DNA of 64,000 nucleotides from Nevskiaceae bacterium (lineage in GTDB: Bacteria > Pseudomonadota > Gammaproteobacteria > Nevskiales > Nevskiaceae): the NCBI GenBank assembly GCA_021731445.1, contig JAKFXK010000010.1, positions 1 through 64,000 of the forward strand, given 5' to 3'. A program made the translations under genes and the position numbers. Below the pieces are notes generated by a model, which was given only the letters and a program-made list of their open reading frames with translations, did not search any database and was not told the origin of the DNA. This document shows positions 35,130 to 45,371 of this stretch, one piece after another (position 1 is the stretch's first letter; each line of letters opens with the position of its first letter).

Positions 35130-36464
35130 ATGACGATCACCCGCAGCGTGCCTCCACCGTATCCCCGAAGCCCAACGGCATTGACGCGCGTCTTCGGCAA
35201 TGCGGGCAAGCTGCTGGGCGGAAAATTGGCGGCGGCGGTGATCGGTCTGGTTTATCTCTCACTGGCGGCCCGCACCTTGGGACCGCGTGATCTTGGCGTG
35301 TTGGTGCTGATCGGTTTCTACACGCTGCTCGTTGGTAATTTTCTGGTGGTGCAGGGCTGGCACACACTGCTGCGCTTTGCGCCTGAATGCCCGGACGACG
35401 TTGCCTTCTGCCGCCTGTTCCAATACTTGGGAGCGATCGAAGTGGGCAGCGGTATCCTCGCCATCTGCCTGGCTGCTCTGGCGGCGGCACCCTTGGCTCC
35501 ACTGCTCGGCTGGCCGCCAGAGGCCAGCGGGCTGGCAGCCCTGTATTCGCTCGCCATCATCTCCAACATGCAGACCACACCGGCGGCCGTGCTCAATCAC
35601 TTCGATCGCTTTGATCTGCTCACGGCTCAGCAGTTGAGCGGCCCGCTGGTGCGACTCGTGGGTGCTGCCCTAGCCTGGGCGCTGGAGGGCGGCTTGACCG
35701 GATTCGTCATCGCCTGGCTGCTCGGCTCCATCGTCGAAGGCCTCGTGCAATGGCTGCTGGCGCTGTACGAGCTTCAACGCCGCCGGATGCTGAAGCCGGG
35801 TTGGTCGTGGCCACGCGGGATGAGTGCTCGCCATCCCGGCATCGTGCGCTTTCTCATCACCAACAATCTCGACATCGGCTTAGCCGACGCCACAGGCCGC
35901 ATCACGCCCTTGGCCGTGGGTGCCATGCTGGGGCCAGCGGCGGCGGGCCTGTATCACCTCGCACTGCGGCTGGGCATGGTGCTGGCGCAGCCGGTGCTGG
36001 TGCTCGGCCGCACGGTCTACCCGGAGCTCTCTGCCCTCGCCGCGCGCGGCGCACACGCTGCGGCCCTGAAACTCGCGCAGCGAACCGGACTAATTGCAGT
36101 CGGCTTTGGCCTGGTGGTCTGCGGCGTGTTTGTGGTGGCGGGCAAGGCCTTGCTCACGCTGGTTGGCGGACCGGGATTCGAGGGTGCTTATGTGGTGCTG
36201 CTGCTGATTGCAGGGGCACGCACGGTGCATCTGTTCGGCTTCCCTTTCGGCTCGGCGCTTGTGGCCTTCGGGCGGCCGCAAGCCATGCTGTGGATCAATC
36301 TGCTGGCCACGGTCGTACTGCTGCCCTTGCTGGTGCTCGCCGTGCTGCGGCTGGGTTTGTCTGGGGCCGGATTTCATGCCCTGGCTTATGCGTTGTTGAC
36401 CGTCGGCGGCGTGCTTCTGGTATTGCGCCGCAGTACTCAGCGAGAGCTGCCAACTACCGTCTGA
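35130..36464 (+). CDS. oligosaccharide flippase (Wzx-like, MOP superfamily)
   Basis: Multiple TMs; GKLLGGKLAAAVIGLVYLSLAARTLGPRDLGVLVLIGFYT. Confidence 0.85.
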   Translation: MTITRSVPPPYPRSPTALTRVFGNAGKLLGGKLAAAVIGLVYLSLAARTLGPRDLGVLVLIGFYTLLVGNFLVVQGWHTLLRFAPECPDDVAFCRLFQYLGAIEVGSGILAICLAALAAAPLAPLLGWPPEASGLAALYSLAIISNMQTTPAAVLNHFDRFDLLTAQQLSGPLVRLVGAALAWALEGGLTGFVIAWLLGSIVEGLVQWLLALYELQRRRMLKPGWSWPRGMSARHPGIVRFLITNNLDIGLADATGRITPLAVGAMLGPAAAGLYHLALRLGMVLAQPVLVLGRTVYPELSALAARGAHAAALKLAQRTGLIAVGFGLVVCGVFVVAGKALLTLVGGPGFEGAYVVLLLIAGARTVHLFGFPFGSALVAFGRPQAMLWINLLATVVLLPLLVLAVLRLGLSGAGFHALAYALLTVGGVLLVLRRSTQRELPTTV

Positions 36465-36468
36465 AGCG

Positions 36469-37587
36469 ATGCACATCCACTACCTCATCAATGGTTTGAA
36501 CGGTGGCGGGGCAGCATTTCCCATCCCCGATCTGGTGGCGTGCATGAAGGGGCATGGCCACTCCGTGCGGGTGCTGGCCCTGACGCGGCAAGATGGCAAA
36601 TCGGCCGTGCGGCTCGATGAAGCGGGTATCGACTGGGCAGTGCTCGATGCCGGGTCTGGTCACTGGCTGACTGCCGCCCACACACTCGACGAACTGCTGC
36701 GTGAGGATCGCCCCGATGTGCTCTGGACCTCCCTCACACGCGCCACGGTCTACGGGCAGCTACTGGGCAGGCGGCATCGAATCCCGGTGGTGAGCTGGCA
36801 ACACAATGCCTACCTCAAACCAGCCAACCGCCATCTGCTGCGATGGACCCAAAAACTCAGTCGGCTCTGGATCGCCGATTCTCAAACTGTTGCTGACTTC
36901 ACCGCCCGCGAGTTGGGCGTCGATCCCGGTTTGATCGTGCAATGGCCGATCTTCCGCGCCCGCACCGATGTCGCTCAGGCCAAGGCGGCGGTGCGCAAGG
37001 AACGCCTTCGCATCGGGAGTCTCGGCCGCTTGCACCCCAACAAGTGCTACTCGCATCTGATTGCTGCCGCAGCGCTGTTGAAGGCTGAGTCTCCCTCGCT
37101 GGCGCAGCGGGTGGAGTTCGTCATCGGCGGCAGTGGCAAGGAACACGCGAGCTTGCTTGCACAAGCCCGCGACCTTGGCCTGGACAATGTCCACTTCGAG
37201 GGCTTTGTCGAGAACACGGCCGATTTTCTGGCCAGCCTGCACGGCTACATTCAAACCTCACACCACGAGGGCATGTGCATTGCCGCCCACGAGGCCATGC
37301 AGGCAGGCCTGCCGGTGATTGCTACCGCCGTTGGTGAATTACAGCGAAGTGTGCTGCACGGAAAAACCGGATGGCTGTGTGCGGTTGGCGATGTGCAGGC
37401 CTTGTGCTCAGCAGTGGTGGCGCTAGCCAGCGATCCGACGGAGGCAGCCGTGATGGGCGTAGCAGGCCGTAGCAGGGTGCTTGATCGCTACGGTGATGCC
37501 GCCTTTCAACGCGCGGGGAGCCAAGTAATTTCAAGAATTGAAGCCCTGGTGACTGAAGCTCACGGTCGATCTGGAGCACCGCAATGA
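36469..37587 (+). CDS. GT4-like glycosyltransferase (GT-B fold)
   Basis: MHIHYLINGLNGGGAAFPIPDLV; IGSLGRLHPNKCYSHLI; FVIGGSGKEHASLL; HHEGMCIAAHEAMQAGLPVIAT. Confidence 0.9.
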   Translation: MHIHYLINGLNGGGAAFPIPDLVACMKGHGHSVRVLALTRQDGKSAVRLDEAGIDWAVLDAGSGHWLTAAHTLDELLREDRPDVLWTSLTRATVYGQLLGRRHRIPVVSWQHNAYLKPANRHLLRWTQKLSRLWIADSQTVADFTARELGVDPGLIVQWPIFRARTDVAQAKAAVRKERLRIGSLGRLHPNKCYSHLIAAAALLKAESPSLAQRVEFVIGGSGKEHASLLAQARDLGLDNVHFEGFVENTADFLASLHGYIQTSHHEGMCIAAHEAMQAGLPVIATAVGELQRSVLHGKTGWLCAVGDVQALCSAVVALASDPTEAAVMGVAGRSRVLDRYGDAAFQRAGSQVISRIEALVTEAHGRSGAPQ

Positions 37588-37955
37588 GGCGATTTATATC
37601 GCTCGCCCTGCTGCTGCCGATGTCTGGCGATGCCGCTGGACTATCAGCCCGCTCCAAGACTGAGATTTCGCACCTGCTCACTTATGTCGCCACTTCCGGC
37701 TGCGACTTTTACCGCAACGGCAGTTGGAACCCCGCTGCGGCCGCCTCCAAGCATCTGGAGAGCAAATACCACTACTTGGCAAATCGCCAAAAAATCTTGG
37801 ATGCCGAGCAATTCATTGCCAAGGCCGCAACTCAAAGCAGTGTGAGCGGCACTGCGTATCAGGTTCGCTGTGAGGGCATTGCAGCAGTGCCGAGCGCCAT
37901 ATTCATGACGGAAGAACTGCTGCGCTTTCGCCAACACTTAGAGGCACGGCCATAA
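37584..37955 (+). CDS. DUF5329 family protein
   Basis: Signal peptide; EISHLLTYVATSGCDFYRNGSWNPAAAASKHLESKYHYL. Confidence 0.75.
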   Translation: MRRFISLALLLPMSGDAAGLSARSKTEISHLLTYVATSGCDFYRNGSWNPAAAASKHLESKYHYLANRQKILDAEQFIAKAATQSSVSGTAYQVRCEGIAAVPSAIFMTEELLRFRQHLEARP

Positions 37956-39207
37956 CGCCCCATTCCGCCACTTGAGCCTCACGCAGACGCAGCGACGCCT
38001 CGCGTTCGGCGATGTAATCGCGGGTCAGCGGCACCGTGTCGTTGCGCACAGCGAGCTGCACTTGAAACACCACCACGTCATCGTGGCGAAACACCGCCTC
38101 GCAAGACGCCAGGTAGAACTCCCACATGCGGCAGAAACGCTCGTCGCTCAGCGCCTTGGCCTTGTCGCGGTTGGCAGCGAATCGCTCGCGCCAGATTCGC
38201 AAAGTTGAAGCGTAGTGAATGCGCAATACTTCGATGTCAGTCACCACGAGGCCAGAGGCCTCAATGGCGGGCATCATCTGCGACAGTGTTGGCGTGTAGC
38301 CGCCTGGGAAGATGTATTTGTCGAGCCAAGGCTCGGCATGAACCGGCACGCCGGTACAGCCAATGGTGTGCAGCAACATCACGCCATCGTCTTGCAACAG
38401 GCGGCGGCAGTGGCGGAAGTAGGTTTCGTAATGCGGCAAACCGACATGCTCGAACATGCCGACCGAGACGATGCGATCAAACTGGCCTTGCAGCTCGCGG
38501 TAATCCTGAAGCCGATACTCGATACGCTTCTGGAGCCGCTTTTGCTCAGCCCTGTATTTGGCGGTCTTCAGCTGCTCTTGCGACAGCGTGATGCCCAGCA
38601 CGCTATCCGCATCGGCCACTTCGGCCAGATACAGCGCCAGGCCACCCCAGCCGCAGCCAATGTCGAGCACACGCTGGCCGGGGGTGATGTTGAGCTTGGC
38701 GGCAATGTGGCGCTTCTTGGCGAGCTGCGCTTGTTCCAAGGTTTGGCCCGGATGCTCGAAGTAAGCGCAGGAATACTGCCTTCCGGCATCCAGGAACAGG
38801 TCATACAGGCTTTCACCGAGATCATAGTGATGCGCGACATTGCGCTCTGATCGTTGGCGATCGTTGCGCTGGGTTCTGCGGCGGCGGGCGAAGCGCAGCG
38901 AGTCGAGCGCTTCCAGCCAGCGATTGGGCTTGGCGTTCTGCACGTTCTGCATATTGTTGATGAGCAGCGCCATCACCTCGTAGAGCGTGCCCCGCTCCAC
39001 CACCCAGCGGCCGTCCATGTATAGCTCGCCGAGCTGCATTTCAGGGTCGATCAGCAAGGCCCACTCGGCTCTCGCGTCACTGAAGCGGATGGCGAGCGAT
39101 GCCGTCGGTGCGTCGCCCACAACGAAACGCTTGCCCTTCGCGGTTACCACTTCCAGTGCGCCGCGCGTGACCAGACTGCCGAGCAGTTTGTGCAAGAGTG
39201 ATTTCAT
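37903..39207 (-). CDS. cfa: cyclopropane-fatty-acyl-phospholipid synthase
   Basis: VAHHYDLGESLYDLFLDAGRQYSCAYFEHPGQTLEQAQLAKKRHIAAKL; VLDIGCGWGGLALYLAE; WLDKYIFPGGYTPTLSQM. Confidence 0.95.
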   Translation of the reverse strand: MKSLLHKLLGSLVTRGALEVVTAKGKRFVVGDAPTASLAIRFSDARAEWALLIDPEMQLGELYMDGRWVVERGTLYEVMALLINNMQNVQNAKPNRWLEALDSLRFARRRRTQRNDRQRSERNVAHHYDLGESLYDLFLDAGRQYSCAYFEHPGQTLEQAQLAKKRHIAAKLNITPGQRVLDIGCGWGGLALYLAEVADADSVLGITLSQEQLKTAKYRAEQKRLQKRIEYRLQDYRELQGQFDRIVSVGMFEHVGLPHYETYFRHCRRLLQDDGVMLLHTIGCTGVPVHAEPWLDKYIFPGGYTPTLSQMMPAIEASGLVVTDIEVLRIHYASTLRIWRERFAANRDKAKALSDERFCRMWEFYLASCEAVFRHDDVVVFQVQLAVRNDTVPLTRDYIAEREASLRLREAQVAEWGVMAVPLSVGESAAVLPS

Positions 39208-39211
39208 CCGA

Positions 39212-40444
39212 TCAACCTCCTGAACGAGAGAACTGCTGGGTGGCCGCAAACTCGGCAATGGCTTCGGCCCCACGCAAGGACGAAGGCTTGTCAGTGAGAT
39301 CGAAGCTGTAGTTGAAGAGGTCCTTTTGGGTATCGCGGTAATACGAGTGGCTGGCAAAGGCCGCATCAATGGCAGCTTCAAGATGTGTCGCGTCATCGAG
39401 CACCGGCCCGGCCTTCCAATGCCGGTAGTTGTCATCGTCTGACCAGGAAGCGCTATGCGAGTTGAGAAACGCGCAAGGGCGCGGACGGTGCAAGAACTCG
39501 TAGATCTGGCTGCTGGCATCGCCCAGATAAAAATCCGCCGCCTGGGTGTAGCTCATGTCGCAACTCTTTTCGCTACCCGTGTCGATGAGCATGTGCGGGC
39601 AGTGGCGATAGCGCGCCGGGATGTCACCGGGCGTGTCGAGGCTCAGACAATCCAGCGAGACCTGCACACTTTTCTTGAACAACATGACGTGCGGCGCAAA
39701 GATGAGGTTGTATTTGCCAGACTGGTAGAACGCCTCAAGCACCTGCTGACCGTCCCGATACCAGGACGAAAGATGCGGCGAGCAATGCGGGTTGTAGAGC
39801 ACGGTTGGCCGGTCGTTGTTGAACAGCCTGGGTCGTGCCTCGGTGTTTGCGTGCAGATCAAACTTGGCGTAGCCGATGATCGCGTGGCGACTGTTGCGCA
39901 GCAGTCCGGCGGTCTCCAACCGATCACGGATTTTCATCCCCGACATCAGCACCAGATCAAACTTGCCGCTGGCGCGATCAAAGCCGATCTCACGATCTCC
40001 GGCGCCATGCCGGGTATGGACGAACTTCAAATGCTTGAGCCCGAAATGGCTACGCAGCAGCAGGCTGGTTTTCTCCGGCACGACCAGCAGATCGAGGCTG
40101 CGAAACAGCGAGCGGTTGGCCAGCAGCACGGCAATACGGGTAAACGGCAGCACGCGGTCAAGCGGCCCTTGCAACAGGCGCAGCCACGCCGGCAAGCGCA
40201 GCAGACGGATATCGCACCGGGGCAGCAAATACTGTTGCGCAGCGCGTTGCAGATAGTCGAACTGCGCCTGACTGCTTACCAGCAGCAACACCTGCATCTC
40301 CGGTGCGTGCCGGATCAACTCCAGCGCAATCGGAGCGCTGTGCGCCACTTGATGCAGATGGTCATGGTTGAACAGAAACCCACAGCGCACCGTCGTTTCG
40401 CTAGCAGCTGCTTTGGTTGCCGCTGCCGTCTTTTTCGCACTCAT
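39212..40444 (-). CDS. CDP-glycerol glycerophosphotransferase-like protein
   Basis: FVHTRHGAGDREIGFDRA, VLYNPHCSPHLSSWYRDGQQVLEAFYQSGKYNLIFAPHVMLF, DFYLGDASSQIYEFLHRPRPCAFLN. SD GAGGCAG before ATG 40444. Confidence 0.75.
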   Translation of the reverse strand: MSAKKTAAATKAAASETTVRCGFLFNHDHLHQVAHSAPIALELIRHAPEMQVLLLVSSQAQFDYLQRAAQQYLLPRCDIRLLRLPAWLRLLQGPLDRVLPFTRIAVLLANRSLFRSLDLLVVPEKTSLLLRSHFGLKHLKFVHTRHGAGDREIGFDRASGKFDLVLMSGMKIRDRLETAGLLRNSRHAIIGYAKFDLHANTEARPRLFNNDRPTVLYNPHCSPHLSSWYRDGQQVLEAFYQSGKYNLIFAPHVMLFKKSVQVSLDCLSLDTPGDIPARYRHCPHMLIDTGSEKSCDMSYTQAADFYLGDASSQIYEFLHRPRPCAFLNSHSASWSDDDNYRHWKAGPVLDDATHLEAAIDAAFASHSYYRDTQKDLFNYSFDLTDKPSSLRGAEAIAEFAATQQFSRSGG

Positions 40445-40500
40445 CACTGCCTCACAGTTCATGGCCCGATATGCGGGCGCCACGACCTTGAGGTGGAAAA

Positions 40501-40517
40501 ATTAAGTGGGAATTAGC
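40501..40517 (-). promoter_or_regulatory. candidate OmpR/PmrA/QseB-type tandem site
   Basis: Minus-strand GCTAAT-TCCCA-CTTAAT, 57 bp upstream of start 40444. Confidence 0.5.
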
Positions 40518-40590
40518 TCCCGTTCAGTTTGCGATCAACGGGTTTTCCGGGGCCGCTCCAAGTGGTCCCAGTCGCGACATGAAGGCACCG

Positions 40591-41376
40591 CTAGATGCAG
40601 GATTGCAGAGCGCAATCGGCTGACCCGGCGGTATGCAGTCCATAGAACGCGACAGCACTCGAATACGAGCTGGCGACGTGCCAAAACCCAAAGCCCAGCC
40701 AGATCAGCACGGCAATCAGCCCCAGCATCAGCGGCCGCGCGCGCGCGTGGTCAAACTGTGGCTGTTGCAGAGCAAATGCGCTGGTGAGGCTCAGTCCCAG
40801 CAGCACCCCACCGAGCACATCCGAAGGCCAATGCGCCGCCAGATACACCCTTGAGATGGCAACGCTGGCAATCGCTGCCGCGGCGGCAACGATCACCACC
40901 GCCTTTTTGCGAGCCGACAGGGCATTGCTGACGAGCCATGCCAGAGCACTCCACAGTGCCGCCTCCGAAGTGGCATGACCGCTTGGGTAGCTGAAAGCCT
41001 GCCTGCCGGTGTAGTAATCCATAGGCCGGGGGATCGCCATCCCCATCTTCAACAGGGGGATGCCCCAGGCGACCAGCAGCATCATCAGAGCGAAGCCGGC
41101 TGCGAGCCGCCAACAGCGTCGCCACAGCAGCCAGGCGACACAGGCCAGCGTCACGACGGTATTGACGATGCCATCGCCCAGCAGCGTCACCGTCAGCATG
41201 AAGGCATCAAGTTGCTCGCTGCGCCCGCTCTTCAAGCTGTCGCTGACGAAGCTATCGAATGGCTGGCTGCTGGCTGTCAACACCGCCCCGGTGACCAGCA
41301 GAAAAGCCGCACCCGTGAGCAGCAGGCAAAAGTCGAGTGCCTGCCAGCGATGTGAACGCTCGGCGGGGGATGTCAT
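40591..41376 (-). CDS. PAP2-family phosphatase
   Basis: FSYPSGHATSEAALWSALAW and RVYLAAHWPSDVLGGVLLG. Confidence 0.9.
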   Translation of the reverse strand: MTSPAERSHRWQALDFCLLLTGAAFLLVTGAVLTASSQPFDSFVSDSLKSGRSEQLDAFMLTVTLLGDGIVNTVVTLACVAWLLWRRCWRLAAGFALMMLLVAWGIPLLKMGMAIPRPMDYYTGRQAFSYPSGHATSEAALWSALAWLVSNALSARKKAVVIVAAAAAIASVAISRVYLAAHWPSDVLGGVLLGLSLTSAFALQQPQFDHARARPLMLGLIAVLIWLGFGFWHVASSYSSAVAFYGLHTAGSADCALQSCI

Positions 41377-44300
41377 GTTTTGGAGACCGTCACGCCATCG
41401 CGCGTCGGCGCGCGCAGAAACGCCATCGCCAGCAGCGGCAACAACATCAGGCACAACAGGGTGGATGACGCCAGCCCCCCCAGGATCACGATCGCCATCG
41501 GGCCTTCGATTTCCTGCCCGGCGGCACTGGCGTTGAGTGCGACCGGCAGCAGGCCGAGTGCGGCGAGGCCCGCCGTGAGCAGCACCGGCAGCAGACGTTC
41601 GCGGGCGGCGCGCAGTGCGGTGGCGATATTCCAGGGTGCCGCCTCGTGCAGCACCAGATGATCGAGGTGCGACAGCAGCAGAATGGCGTTACGCGCGGCA
41701 ATGCCGAACAGGGTGACGAAGCCCACCAGCGAGCCCAGCGAGAGAATGCCGCCGGTGCCGGCAACAGCAATCGCCCCGCCGACCAGCGCGAACGGCGCGG
41801 TGAGCAGCACCAGTGCGGCGCGGCGGGCGTCGCCCAAGCCAACGATGAGCAGCAGCGTCATCAGCACCAGCGCCAGCAGGCTGTTGCGACCCAGTTCGCG
41901 GGTGGCGGCGGCCTGGGCCTCCGCCTCGCCGGTGATGCGCAGGGTGACGCCATCCGGCAGCTTGTTTGCCGCCAGGGCCGTCTCGGCACTGCGGACGAAT
42001 CCGGCCACGTCGGCGGTGGCGGGATTCACCGTCACCACCTGCCTGCGCAGCGCGGCTTCGTGTTCGATCACTGAGCGGCTGTCTTCGATGCTGAGATCGG
42101 CGACTTGCTCCAGCCGCACTGCGGGGCCGGCGGCACCGCGCACCAGGAGCTGTCGCAGATTGTCGATGCTGGGCGCGGCATCGCCCACCAGCCGCAGGGT
42201 GACGGGCGTGACGCGGTCGCCCGCAAACACCTGGGCAGCGCGCACGCCCTGATGCGCGGCTTGCAGCGTCTCGGCAATCTCGCCGGGGCGGATGCCATCC
42301 AGCGCCATCGCCTCGGTGTTGAGCTGCACCACCACGGCGGGCGAACGCTCGGCAACACGCACTCGCACATCCGCCGCCTGCGGCAGGCCGCGCAAGGTGC
42401 TGGCGACCTGTTCGGCGGCGCGGTCGAGTGCGTCGAGATCGTTGCCAAACAGCGTAAGCACCACGGCGGCGGTGGAGCCGGAGATCGCCTCGCCGATGCG
42501 GTCGCCGAGAAAGGTCGTCACGTCCGATTCCACCCCGGGCTGGCTGCCGACGATGCCGCGAATCTGCTCGGTGATGCTGGCTTCTTCACTGGCGGAGACC
42601 GGCTTGAGGGCGATGTGGAACTCGGCCTGGTTGACGCCCCAGGTGTCTTCGGCGGCTTCGGCGCGGCCCAGCTGTAGTTCTGCCGAACGCACACCGGGGA
42701 TGGCGATGATCTCAGCACTCATCCGCGTGCCGAGGGTGCGCATGGCGGCGAGGCCGGTATCGGGCGGAGCGGTGAGCTGGGCGACCACATGACCCTCCTT
42801 GAAGGCCGGCAGCAGCTCTCGGCCAAAGCGACCCAGCACCAGCACGGCAGCGAGCGCCAGCAAGGCGGCAGCGACCACCGCCACCCGCAGATGCCGTGCC
42901 AGGGCGATCAACAGCTTGCTCTGGCCGCGCTTGAGGTGGTGCAGCCAGCCCGGTTCGTCGGGCAGCCGCCCGCGCAGCAGCAACAAGCACAGCGCAGGCG
43001 TGACCGTGAGCGCCACCACCAGCGAGGCCGCCACCGCCAGCAAAAACGACAGGGCCAGTGGCCGGAAGAACGCGCCCTGCAAGCCGCCCAGCGCGAGAAT
43101 GGGCACGAACACCAGCATGACGATGGCGGTGGCGAACACCACCGGTTTGCGCACTTCCAGCGAAGCGGCAAACACCACATCCAGCAAGCTGGCGTCGGCG
43201 GCGCGTGCGCGCAGTCGGCGGGCGATGTTCTCGACATCAATCACCGCGTCGTCCACCACCACGCCGATGGCCACTGCCAGTCCACCCAGCGTCATGGTGT
43301 TGAGGCTGACGCCAAAGGCTTGCAGCACCGAGACTGCCGCCAGTAAGGACAGCGGAATCGAGACAAACGAGATGAGCGCAGTGCGGGCGTTGCGGAGCAC
43401 GAGCAGCAACACGATGAAGGTGAGTGCTGCGCCAATCAGCAGGCTCATCTGCAGATGGCCCAGCGCGGCCTCGATGAAATTGGCGGGCCGGTGCAAGGCG
43501 GGCACCAGGGTGATCTGTTCTCGCTCCAGCACCGGCTTCAGCTCTGCCAAGGCCTTCTCTACGGCGAGCGTGACGCTGAGCGTATTGGCACCGTATTGGC
43601 TGGCCATGGCCACCAGCACGCCGGGCTGGCCGTTGATGAGCGCATCGCCAAACGGGGGCGCGGCCAGGGCCTCGACTTCGGCCACGTCGCCGATGCGGAT
43701 CGGCCGGCCGGCGCGGGCGGCGACCACGGCATTTTCGAGCGCGCCGGTGTCGAGGCCGCTGACGGCGGTTTGCACCGAGAGACGCTGGCTGCCGTTGTCC
43801 TGAAAACCCAAGCCGCGCACGGCAACGAGGTCGCGCAGGGCATTGCTGAGATCCGCCAGCGTCAGGCCACGCGCCACCAGCGCATCGGGCCGCGCCGTCA
43901 CTGCCAGCTCGCGCTGGGCACCGCCGTAGATGGCCGCGCGCGCCACGCCCGGCACGGCGAGCAAGCGCGGGCGCACTGTCCACTGCACAAAGTCGCGCAA
44001 TGCCATCGGGCTGCGGGTGGTGCTGGTGAAGCCGACCTTGAGCAGGTCCATGGTCGAGGAGGTCAGCGGCGACACGCTCGGCACGCCGGTGCCGGGTGGC
44101 AGCACGCTAGCCGCGCTGCTCATCTGCTCGATCACAGTCTGCCGCTGGCGAAACGGATCGCCCGCGCCAAAACCGACGCGCACCACCGAGAGGCCTTGCA
44201 GCGATTCGGAGCGGATGCTTTCCACGCCATTGGCACCGTTGACCAGCGATTCGAGCGGCCGGGTCACCAGGGTTTCGACCTGCTCGGCGGCCAGGCCCGG

Positions 44301-44459
44301 CGCTTCGGTCTGCACCGTGAAGACGGCGGGGGCGAACTCCGGGAAGACATCGAAGCGCGCCTGCCTGAGGTGCTGCACGCCGAGCAGCAGGGCCAGCACC
44401 ATCAGCGCGGCGACCACAGCGGCATGGCGCAGGCTGAGTCGAACGATTGCCGACAACAT
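41373..44459 (-). CDS. HME-type RND efflux pump (CzcA/CusA family)
   Basis: RFDVFPEFAPAVFTVQTEAPGLAAEQVETLVTRPLE; VAIGVVVDDAVIDVENIARRL; 1028 aa. Confidence 0.9.
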   Translation of the reverse strand: MLSAIVRLSLRHAAVVAALMVLALLLGVQHLRQARFDVFPEFAPAVFTVQTEAPGLAAEQVETLVTRPLESLVNGANGVESIRSESLQGLSVVRVGFGAGDPFRQRQTVIEQMSSAASVLPPGTGVPSVSPLTSSTMDLLKVGFTSTTRSPMALRDFVQWTVRPRLLAVPGVARAAIYGGAQRELAVTARPDALVARGLTLADLSNALRDLVAVRGLGFQDNGSQRLSVQTAVSGLDTGALENAVVAARAGRPIRIGDVAEVEALAAPPFGDALINGQPGVLVAMASQYGANTLSVTLAVEKALAELKPVLEREQITLVPALHRPANFIEAALGHLQMSLLIGAALTFIVLLLVLRNARTALISFVSIPLSLLAAVSVLQAFGVSLNTMTLGGLAVAIGVVVDDAVIDVENIARRLRARAADASLLDVVFAASLEVRKPVVFATAIVMLVFVPILALGGLQGAFFRPLALSFLLAVAASLVVALTVTPALCLLLLRGRLPDEPGWLHHLKRGQSKLLIALARHLRVAVVAAALLALAAVLVLGRFGRELLPAFKEGHVVAQLTAPPDTGLAAMRTLGTRMSAEIIAIPGVRSAELQLGRAEAAEDTWGVNQAEFHIALKPVSASEEASITEQIRGIVGSQPGVESDVTTFLGDRIGEAISGSTAAVVLTLFGNDLDALDRAAEQVASTLRGLPQAADVRVRVAERSPAVVVQLNTEAMALDGIRPGEIAETLQAAHQGVRAAQVFAGDRVTPVTLRLVGDAAPSIDNLRQLLVRGAAGPAVRLEQVADLSIEDSRSVIEHEAALRRQVVTVNPATADVAGFVRSAETALAANKLPDGVTLRITGEAEAQAAATRELGRNSLLALVLMTLLLIVGLGDARRAALVLLTAPFALVGGAIAVAGTGGILSLGSLVGFVTLFGIAARNAILLLSHLDHLVLHEAAPWNIATALRAARERLLPVLLTAGLAALGLLPVALNASAAGQEIEGPMAIVILGGLASSTLLCLMLLPLLAMAFLRAPTRDGVTVSKT

Positions 44460-44462
44460 GCG

Positions 44463-45371
44463 CTATTCCGCCTTGCGCACAGTGCTGGCCCAGCGCACCG
44501 CAGCGGCGTTACGCAGCACCACGCGGGCTTCCGCCGGAGGGCCGCTCACCAGCACACCGCTGTCATCCTCAGCCAGCACTTGCACCGTCTGGCGACGGTA
44601 GTGGCCTGCGGCGGTTTCGAGGTAGACGAAGCGGCCCTGCGCATCGCTCAACACCGCCTCTGGCGGCAGCTGCTGGCCCTGCTGCGCAGCACCGGTGACC
44701 GACACCGCCAGCACCCGCCCCGGCTGCAATGCCGAGGTCGCCGCCACCGCCAGCAGGCTGGGGCCGGTGTAGCTGGGGTCGCTGCTGGCCGCGAGACCGA
44801 GCAGACGCAGCGGCAGCGCACCATCGGCAATGCGGATAGTTGCGACGGGATCGACCGGCGGGTTGCCGCTCAAGCCGATGCGCAGCAGCGCCGCACGGCC
44901 CTCAGCGAGCGACGCCAAGAGTTGACTGCGCTCGTGTGCGGGCAGCTTGGCGAGGCCCTGCCCCCATTCCAGGCCGATCCGGCGCTTGGCGGCGGCCAGA
45001 CGGGCCGCATCCGCGCGTGCCGTGGCCTGTGCGGTTTCGGTGGCTTTGCGGGAGACGGTTTCGTCAGCGGCGAACAGACGCTCGCTGCGCCCTGCCTCCG
45101 CCCGGGAGGCGGCAGCGGCGGCGGCCAGTGCTTCGATCTCGCCACCCAGCAGCGCCAGGGGCGTGGGGTCGAGCACCGTGGCATAGCCGGTGAGGCGCGG
45201 CGGCGTGCTGACCATCGGCACCATCGCAGCCTGCACTTCGGAGCGCCGCACGTCTTCGGCGCTGAGGGTGATATCGGTGGCTGCGACTGGCGCTGGCTCG
45301 GTGGCGGTCAAGCCCTTGCTCGCCAGCAGCAGGCACAGCAGCACGAACGATGGAATGCGGTGGGTGGTCAT
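44463..45371 (-). CDS. RND periplasmic adaptor (HlyD/CzcB-like)
   Basis: Signal peptide; GYATVLDPTPLALLGGEIEALAAAAAASRAEAGRSERLFAADETVSRKATETAQA. Confidence 0.8.
   Translation of the reverse strand: MTTHRIPSFVLLCLLLASKGLTATEPAPVAATDITLSAEDVRRSEVQAAMVPMVSTPPRLTGYATVLDPTPLALLGGEIEALAAAAAASRAEAGRSERLFAADETVSRKATETAQATARADAARLAAAKRRIGLEWGQGLAKLPAHERSQLLASLAEGRAALLRIGLSGNPPVDPVATIRIADGALPLRLLGLAASSDPSYTGPSLLAVAATSALQPGRVLAVSVTGAAQQGQQLPPEAVLSDAQGRFVYLETAAGHYRRQTVQVLAEDDSGVLVSGPPAEARVVLRNAAAVRWASTVRKAE

Noticed and set aside
37903-39519. Extended N-terminus of the cyclopropane synthase ORF
   Set aside because: The extension overlaps the neighbouring CDP-glycerol transferase-like gene and is low-complexity; MKSLLHKLLGSL at 39207 fits the family.
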